In this document: piece after piece, positions 6,317 through 9,918 of the stretch
How the letters are laid out: each line of letters starts with the position of its first letter
Numbering within the stretch: the first letter of the stretch is position 1
Position numbers and translations under genes: made by a program
Notes under the pieces: generated by a model
Told to the model about the DNA's origin: nothing
Databases searched by the model: none
The model's input: the letters and a program-made list of their open reading frames with translations, nothing else
NCBI GenBank assembly: GCA_944323095.1
Contig: CALURE010000049.1
Coordinates: 1 to 9,918 of the forward strand
Reading direction: 5' to 3'
DNA: 9,918 nt
Source of the DNA: Candidatus Gastranaerophilales bacterium
GTDB lineage: Bacteria; Cyanobacteriota; Vampirovibrionia; Gastranaerophilales; Gastranaerophilaceae

Positions 6317-6345
6317 TTGACAAATATATAAATCATTGATAGAAT
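6317..6345 (+). promoter_or_regulatory. Strong promoter of the 71-residue gene, predicted leaderless
   Basis: A perfect -35 TTGACA (6317-6322) and TAGAAT (6340-6345) are separated by 17 bp. The expected start of transcription (about 6352) is only a few bases before ATG 6356, so the mRNA is leaderless or nearly so. The -10 is inside the left arm of the 6333-6359 palindrome. Confidence 0.7.
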
Positions 6346-6359
6346 ATATCTATCAATGA
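6333..6359. promoter_or_regulatory. Operator-like perfect 11-bp inverted repeat over the -10 box and start codon
   Basis: TCATTGATAGA (6333-6343) and TCTATCAATGA (6349-6359) are exact reverse complements with a 5-bp ATATA centre. The left arm covers most of the -10, and the right arm includes the ATG of the 71-residue gene. Because transcription should start near 6352, the mRNA would not contain the left arm, so this is a DNA site rather than an RNA hairpin. A dimeric repressor, most simply the divergent HTH protein, bound here would block the promoter. Confidence 0.7.
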
Positions 6360-6571
6360 ACAGAAATATCAGTCAAAAATTACAAAATAAATATTGTCAA
6401 GAATTTGACGAAAAAGAAGATATTATACTGCCCGATACATACTGGGGAGAAATAGTTTATATTGTATATATTCTGGCTGACATCATCAAAACACGAACAA
6501 ATACCAGACAAAAACTGTTTGAACTTAAAAGACAAATAAAAATACATCACAAATGGATGAAAGTTAAATAA
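6356..6571 (+). CDS. Hypothetical 71-residue basic protein, divergent from the HTH gene
   Basis: I do not recognise a family. It has a charged N-terminus (1-22), a hydrophobic/aromatic segment WGEIVYIVYILADII (30-44) that is likely an amphipathic or weakly membrane-associated helix, and a strongly basic C-terminal helix (KTRTNTRQKLFELKRQIKIHHKWMKVK, 45-71). Its ATG lies at the start of the predicted transcript. The strong promoter with its operator argues that it is real and tightly controlled. Together with the divergent HTH gene it has the size and layout of a small toxin-antitoxin or phage-remnant module, but no toxin motif is visible. It ends 20 bp before ftsY. Confidence 0.6.
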   Translation: MNRNISQKLQNKYCQEFDEKEDIILPDTYWGEIVYIVYILADIIKTRTNTRQKLFELKRQIKIHHKWMKVK

Positions 6572-6576
6572 TTTTG

Positions 6577-6585
6577 TGTTATCAT
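6577..6585 (+). promoter_or_regulatory. Extended -10 (TGTTATCAT) for ftsY, predicted leaderless
   Basis: The TATCAT hexamer (6580-6585) with a TGT extension ends 6 nt before ATG 6592, the same geometry as at the TolC-like operon. A weak ATGAAA (6557-6562) is 17 bp upstream. No Shine-Dalgarno site precedes the ATG. Confidence 0.4.
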
Positions 6586-6591
6586 CCCTGT

Positions 6592-7506
6592 ATGTTCGGA
6601 TTTTTTAAAGATAAATTCAATAACCTGAAAGAAACTGTCTCAAATACCGCAAAAGTACTTGTCGGAAATGTCGTTAAATCTGTCGAAAATGAAGAAGAAT
6701 TTTCCGAATTTGTTCTTGACGATATGGAAGATACACTGATAAGCGCTGATTTAGGTGTCGGCTACGCATCTGAGCTTGTGGACAAACTTAGAAACCAGAC
6801 TAAAATTAAGCCCTCAGAGGTTAAAAAATACTTAAAAGATGAATTTTTAAAAGTTCTGCAAGATGCAGGAGACAACAATTTAAACTACAAAGAAAATGAA
6901 TTAAATATCTATTTTATAACAGGTGTAAACGGTGCCGGCAAAACCACACTTATCGGCAAACTTGCCTATAAATTTAAAAACGCAGGCAAAAAAGTTTTGA
7001 TAGCAGCCGGCGATACCTTCCGCGCAGCAGCAGAAGAACAGCTTGATATCTGGTCAAAACGTGCAGAAGCCTCTATTGTAAGACGCGATAAGGCAGATCC
7101 GGCATCAGTTGTTTATGAAGCAATCGAAAAAGCAAAGGGTGAAAATTACGATGTAATTCTCGTTGACACAGCAGGAAGGCTTCAAAACAAATTCAACCTT
7201 ATGGAAGAATTAAAAAAAATCAAATCAGTGATTGACAAAAAAGCTCCTGAAGCTTTGCGGGAATGCATACTCGTACTTGATGCCAACACAGGACAAAACG
7301 GGCTTCAACAGGCAAAAGTTTTCACGGAAGCAGTTAATATTACATGCGTTGCCTTAACAAAGCTCGACGGCTCTGCCAAAGGCGCAATCATTCTTGCTGT
7401 TGCTAAGGAATTAAAATTGCCTGTAAAACTCGTCGGAGTCGGGGAAAAAATGGAAGATTTGAAAGAGTTTAATCCGGACGAATTTATTGAAGCGTTGTTT
7501 GCATAA
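6592..7506 (+). CDS. ftsY: Signal recognition particle receptor FtsY
   Basis: FtsY is the SRP-family GTPase at the inner face of the membrane. It docks the Ffh/4.5S RNA-ribosome complex to the Sec translocon, and paired GTP hydrolysis drives release. ATG 6592 is preferred (304 residues): MFGFFKDKFNNLKETVSN is the amphipathic membrane-binding helix seen at the start of many FtsY proteins. The NG domain follows: helical N domain (about 20-95), P-loop GVNGAGKTT (111-119), DTFRAAAEEQL (141-151), DTAGR (192-196), TKLDGSAKG (256-264) and GVGE (282-285). The long acidic A domain of E. coli FtsY is absent, as in many bacteria. The next gene starts 10 bp after the stop, so the two are probably co-transcribed. 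Confidence 0.96.
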   Translation: MFGFFKDKFNNLKETVSNTAKVLVGNVVKSVENEEEFSEFVLDDMEDTLISADLGVGYASELVDKLRNQTKIKPSEVKKYLKDEFLKVLQDAGDNNLNYKENELNIYFITGVNGAGKTTLIGKLAYKFKNAGKKVLIAAGDTFRAAAEEQLDIWSKRAEASIVRRDKADPASVVYEAIEKAKGENYDVILVDTAGRLQNKFNLMEELKKIKSVIDKKAPEALRECILVLDANTGQNGLQQAKVFTEAVNITCVALTKLDGSAKGAIILAVAKELKLPVKLVGVGEKMEDLKEFNPDEFIEALFA

Positions 7507-7516
7507 AAGGTGAAAC

Positions 7517-8632
7517 GTGAAAAGTGAAGAAAATTATAAAATATTAAAATCTCAAAAAACTAAAATGGGGAATATTATTAACTTAATTTCCACTTCACCT
7601 AATCCGCTTCACAATTCACTTATTATAGGAGTATTTCATGGTGATGAGCCACAGGGAAAATTTTTAATAGAAGAATATTTAAAAAAACAAAATATTTTCC
7701 CCTCCTCGAAATCGAAGATTTCGGTCCTCCCTCAAGGGGAGGACACTATAAATCACATAAGACAGTATGATACACATCTAAGACAACTAAGCAAAAATCT
7801 GCGCAATAACTCGACAAAACAAGAAATAATTTTATGGCAGTATTTAAAAAACAGGCAGTTAGGTTGTAAATTCAGACGGCAACAGCCCATAGGTTCATAT
7901 ATAGTTGATTTTGTATGCTTTGACAAAAGGTTGATTATTGAAGTTGACGGAGGTCAGCATAGCAATGAAAAAACTGAAATTTATGATAAAACAAGAGATT
8001 TATTCTTTAATGAAAACGGTTTTAGAGTTATCAGATTTTGGAATAACGAAATCATAGAGAATATAGAAGGTGTTATAGATAAAATTAAGCTTAAACTTAA
8101 TTCATGTCCTCCCCCTGAGGGAGGACCGAAATCTTCGATTTCGAGGAGGGGGCTTTTGTTCATCCCATGTCTTAATCCTGACGGTTTGCAACTCGGTCAA
8201 AGAACCAATGCAAATGGTGTTGATTTAAACCGGAATTTCCCGACAAAAAACTGGGGACAAAATCTCGGAGATAATGCTACCTGTGATGATGAAAATTCCG
8301 GTTATTACGGCGGCAAAAGCGCAGGAAGCGAAATAGAAACACAGTTTCTAATTGATACTATTAATGAATTTAGGCCTGAAATAATACTGACACTGCATGC
8401 GCCGTACAAAGTTGTAAACTACGACGGTCCGGCAAAAGAAATCGCAGATAAGATTTCAAAAATTATAAATTATCCTGTTGAATCAAGTATCGGCTATCCC
8501 ACACCGGGAAGTTTCGGAACCTATGCCGGTATTGAAAGACAAATCCCCGTCATCACACTTGAACTTGATGAAGAATGTCCTGTTGAAGATTTGATAAAAC
8601 CAGTACACAAAATATTTGACTTATTCAAATAA
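7517..8632 (+). CDS. M14-type zinc peptidase (MpaA-like) with an in-frame DUF559 nuclease domain inserted
   Basis: 371 residues made of two nested parts. The outer part (1-60 and about 214-371) is an M14 carboxypeptidase-like protein of the murein-peptide amidase (MpaA) type, likely acting on peptidoglycan peptides. It has HGDE (His41, Glu44) and His294 as zinc ligands, NPDG (220-223), the substrate Arg239 in VDLNRNFP, YPTPGSFGTYAG (327-338), and Glu349 in ITLELDEE as the catalytic base. The inner part (about 83-194) is a DUF559/Vsr-like nuclease fold: LRNNSTKQEIILW, FRRQQPIGSYIVDF and IEVDGGQH, with Glu103, Asp131, Glu142 and Asp144 as plausible metal-binding residues. The insert is flanked by inverted repeats and removes cleanly in frame. 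The GTG start follows AAAAGGTG 10 bp after ftsY; ATG 7565 is an alternative without a ribosome site. No signal peptide is seen. Whether either part remains active is unknown. Confidence 0.85.
   Translation: MKSEENYKILKSQKTKMGNIINLISTSPNPLHNSLIIGVFHGDEPQGKFLIEEYLKKQNIFPSSKSKISVLPQGEDTINHIRQYDTHLRQLSKNLRNNSTKQEIILWQYLKNRQLGCKFRRQQPIGSYIVDFVCFDKRLIIEVDGGQHSNEKTEIYDKTRDLFFNENGFRVIRFWNNEIIENIEGVIDKIKLKLNSCPPPEGGPKSSISRRGLLFIPCLNPDGLQLGQRTNANGVDLNRNFPTKNWGQNLGDNATCDDENSGYYGGKSAGSEIETQFLIDTINEFRPEIILTLHAPYKVVNYDGPAKEIADKISKIINYPVESSIGYPTPGSFGTYAGIERQIPVITLELDEECPVEDLIKPVHKIFDLFK
7699..7744 (+). repeat. Left 46-bp terminal inverted repeat of the DUF559 element
   Basis: It matches the reverse complement of 8106-8151 at 45 of 46 positions. 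It is itself compound: GAAATC/GATTTC around GAA (7708-7722), and GTCCTCCC/GGGAGGAC (8-bp stem, about 7724-7744), so it can fold as a REP-like structure. It is translated in frame as FPSSKSKISVLPQGED. Confidence 0.9.
8106..8151 (-). repeat. Right 46-bp terminal inverted repeat of the DUF559 element
   Basis: It is the inverted partner of 7699-7744 with one mismatch, and two extra bases (GC, 8152-8153) precede the flanking TTTT. It is translated in frame as CPPPEGGPKSSISRRG, a Pro/Gly/Arg-rich linker unlike the rest of the protein. Confidence 0.9.
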
Positions 8633-8633
8633 A

Positions 8634-8671
8634 CAAAAACAGTGCACTCAAAATGAATGCACTGCCTGTTT
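8634..8671. terminator. Bidirectional terminator between the peptidase gene and the EF-hand gene
   Basis: CAGTGCA (8640-8646) and TGCACTG (8658-8664) form a 7-bp stem that can extend inward past one mismatch by TC/GA. Rightward it is followed by CCTGTTTT. Leftward a run of five T directly follows the stem, making the signal stronger for the leftward 149-residue gene. Confidence 0.8.
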
Positions 8672-8684
8672 TATAGGAAACAAA

Positions 8685-9134
8685 CTATTCAATAAATATA
8701 TCGGATTTTTCTTCGCCGAATTCACCTTTACTAAAGACAACACCGCCGCTGCCTTTTGAAATCCCTGCATCCGAATATATATCATTATATTTTACATAGT
8801 ATTCTGACTTCTGTTTTTCCAAATCTTTATTAATTTTCTGTGACATATTTGGGTCAGTATCATTTATATCAATTTTACCATCATCATTAACATCCATCCG
8901 CTCAAGAGCCAGACCCATCAAATTAAACTTAGTATCAGGTTTGTTGGTTCCTTTAAAAGTTATTTCATTATTTTTAAATTGCCCGGGATCATAAGTCTTC
9001 CCGTTTACGTTAATTTTTTTACCGACAGGAACTAAATAAGTTTCGGTTTTCTTTGTTTTTTCATCATATAATGTAACTTTGTTGTAGCCTTCAGGGGCTT
9101 TGCCGTTGTTTGCACCATTTACCGGTTGTACCAT
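8685..9134 (-). CDS. Small protein with an EF-hand/dockerin-like calcium loop
   Basis: 149 residues, starting at ATG 9134 after a strong AGGAG site. Residues 15-65 look like a small beta-rich segment (YNKVTLYDEKTKKTETYLVPVGKKINVNGKTYDPGQF). Residues 81-92 (DVNDDGKIDIND) fit the calcium loop DxNxDGxIxxxD, with Asp81, Asn83, Asp85, Asp89 and Asp92 as ligands. Only one loop is visible, so this is a single EF-hand or half of a dockerin. No signal peptide is present. The C-terminus is polar and ends acidic. It is monocistronic between its own promoter region and the terminator at 8634-8671. Partner and role are unknown. Calcium binding is inferred from the motif. Confidence 0.8.
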   Translation of the reverse strand: MVQPVNGANNGKAPEGYNKVTLYDEKTKKTETYLVPVGKKINVNGKTYDPGQFKNNEITFKGTNKPDTKFNLMGLALERMDVNDDGKIDINDTDPNMSQKINKDLEKQKSEYYVKYNDIYSDAGISKGSGGVVFSKGEFGEEKSDIFIE

Positions 9135-9218
9135 AGAATTCTCCTCATGTTTTGAACTATTACGTATATACTTAATAAATATTTTTGAAATACAAAATTG
9201 CTTGAATATTTATTTTTA

Positions 9219-9236
9219 TTTACATTCGTTAACATA
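9219..9236. promoter_or_regulatory. HLR1/WalR-like direct repeat between the EF-hand gene and cysS
   Basis: Given strand: TTTACATT-CG-TTAACATA. Minus strand: TGTTAA-N4-TGTAAA. One mismatch from the HLR1 consensus. It is 85 bp upstream of the leftward ATG at 9134, nearly the same distance as the copy upstream of 1704, and its right half overlaps the likely -35 of cysS. The remainder of 9135-9281 is AT-rich promoter DNA with no gene. Confidence 0.45.
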
Positions 9237-9258
9237 ATAAAAATTTTTGTAGTAAAAT
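9229..9258 (+). promoter_or_regulatory. Probable cysS promoter
   Basis: TTAACA (9229-9234; five of six match TTGACA) and TAAAAT (9253-9258) are separated by 18 bp, giving a leader of about 17-20 nt before ATG 9282. The -35 coincides with the right half of the 9219-9236 repeat, so a protein bound there would touch this promoter. Confidence 0.5.
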
Positions 9259-9281
9259 TATTGAAAAAGAGGGATATTTAT

Positions 9282-9918
9282 ATGAAATTACATAATTCTT
9301 ATACAAATAAGGTTGAAGAGTTTGTTCCGATTGACGGAAACAAGGTTAAGATGTATGTCTGCGGCCCGACTGTTTATGATTTTGCTCATCTGGGACATGC
9401 AAGATGCTACATAACCTGGGATGTTTTATATAGATATTTAAAGTTTAAGGGATATGATGTTACATATTGCCGCAACGTAACGGATGTTGACGACAAAATC
9501 CTGAAAAAAGCGGAAAAAGAAGGAAAAACTCCGGAAGAAGTTTCACAATACTGGTACAAACAGTTTGAAAATTCAATGAAGTCCCTCAATACCTTAAAAC
9601 CTGATATTGAACCGTTTGCGACAAAAACTTTAGGCGAAATGATAGGAATGGTAAAGGATTTAATCAATAAAGGCTTTGCCTATGAAGCGGACGGAGATGT
9701 TTATTTCAGGGTAAAAAAATTCCCGCAGTACGGTGCGCTTTCAAAACAGCCGATTGATCAGCTGGAAAGCGGCGCAAGAATAGAGGTTGGAGAACATAAA
9801 GAAGATCCGCTTGATTTTGCACTGTGGAAAAAAGATGAAAAATTCGGATACAAATCACCGTGGGGTGTAGGACGTCCCGGCTGGCACATTGAATGTTCCG
9901 CAATGAGCAGAAAATATT
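9282..9918 (+). CDS. cysS: Cysteinyl-tRNA synthetase, N-terminal 212 residues (cut by window edge)
   Basis: Class Ia aminoacyl-tRNA synthetase that charges tRNA-Cys with cysteine. The start is ATG 9282 after GAGGG with 8-nt spacing. MYVCGPTVYDFAHLGHAR (24-41) carries the first zinc cysteine (Cys27) and the HIGH signature as HLGH (36-39). RNVTDVDDKILKKA (67-80 region) and PWGVGRPGWHIECSAMS, with the second zinc cysteine (Cys205), are characteristic. Residues 84-185 form the connective region, including YFRVKKFPQYGALS. The KMSKS loop and anticodon-binding domain lie beyond the right edge. The frame is open to the last base. It is divergent from the EF-hand gene. Confidence 0.96.
   Translation, partial: MKLHNSYTNKVEEFVPIDGNKVKMYVCGPTVYDFAHLGHARCYITWDVLYRYLKFKGYDVTYCRNVTDVDDKILKKAEKEGKTPEEVSQYWYKQFENSMKSLNTLKPDIEPFATKTLGEMIGMVKDLINKGFAYEADGDVYFRVKKFPQYGALSKQPIDQLESGARIEVGEHKEDPLDFALWKKDEKFGYKSPWGVGRPGWHIECSAMSRKY

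Larger units (their letters stand above)
7699..8157. mobile_element. Inverted-repeat-flanked DUF559 element inserted in frame in the peptidase gene
   Basis: 455 bp (7699-8153) are bounded by near-identical 46-bp inverted repeats and flanked on both sides by TTTT (7695-7698 and 8154-8157). Element plus one TTTT is 459 bp, that is 153 codons. Deleting it joins KKQNI to LFIPCLNPDG, a normal M14 sequence. The only coding content is a DUF559 nuclease domain with no usable start codon of its own in frame, so it depends on the host gene for translation. The ends are GC-rich against AT-rich surroundings. No transposase of a known family is present. The nuclease may drive its spread, but this is inference. 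Confidence 0.75.

Noticed and set aside
6574..6591. TTG start at 6574 for ftsY
   Set aside because: The added residues overlap the promoter's -10, and MFGFFKDKF at 6592 is the usual FtsY beginning.
7699..8157. Intein or group I intron in the peptidase gene
   Set aside because: No intein splice motifs (N-terminal Cys/Ser block, C-terminal His-Asn) and no intron core are visible; the boundaries are inverted repeats with a direct TTTT flank, and the whole segment is in frame.
7698..8160. Assembly chimera joining a DUF559 gene to a peptidase gene
   Set aside because: Both peptidase halves are present in order and in one frame with a symmetrical repeat at each end; a chimera would not restore the host frame exactly.
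9407..9903. Leftward frames inside cysS
   Set aside because: Antisense shadows of a strongly conserved synthetase gene, without start signals.

Overview
The window looks like chromosomal DNA of a low-GC, Gram-negative-type bacterium. My best placement is the non-photosynthetic sister group of Cyanobacteria (Melainabacteria/Vampirovibrionia, for example gut Gastranaerophilales). The main support is the long (219 aa) NusB, whose N-terminus (MQARRAARELA) has the cyanobacterial style. Further hints are TolC-like secreted helical proteins and promoter-region direct repeats that resemble the cyanobacterial HLR1/RpaB site. This placement is inference from sequence style, not from a search.

Layout, left to right. 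(1) 1-276: the 5' end of a leftward gene with a textbook promoter and Shine-Dalgarno site. Its reading frame runs into a run of ten G (C10 on the given strand) and then an 8-bp tandem repeat, so it is either phase-variable or broken. A leftward terminator follows. (2) 277-1704 (-): a 475-residue acidic/coiled-coil protein of unknown function. (3) 4141 down to 1786 (-): a tight three-gene operon with two 4-bp ATGA overlaps. It encodes two tandem paralogous secreted TolC-like helical proteins, then a LipM/lipoate-ligase family enzyme. (4) 4235-6005 (+): a TPR protein, a 77-residue coiled-coil protein and nusB, closed by a bidirectional terminator. (5) 6062-6571: a divergent pair, a small HTH protein (-) and a 71-residue unknown protein (+). 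A perfect 11-bp inverted repeat covers the -10 box and start codon of the rightward gene. (6) 6592-8632 (+): ftsY, then an M14-type zinc peptidase gene interrupted in frame by a 455-bp element. The element has 46-bp terminal inverted repeats and encodes a DUF559 nuclease domain. (7) 8685-9134 (-): a small protein with an EF-hand/dockerin-like calcium loop. (8) 9282 to the edge (+): cysS, truncated.

The housekeeping genes (nusB, ftsY, cysS) are ordinary. The strongest candidate for an undescribed system is the inverted-repeat-flanked DUF559 element at 7699-8157. Removing it with one copy of a flanking TTTT exactly restores an uninterrupted peptidase. It therefore looks like a mobile palindromic element that carries its own nuclease domain and can sit inside a protein without breaking the frame. 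Other notable signals are the G-tract gene start, three HLR1/WalR-like direct repeats, several apparently leaderless promoters and a start-site operator. The longest stretches without a clear gene are 1-276 and 9135-9281; both are described in the features.
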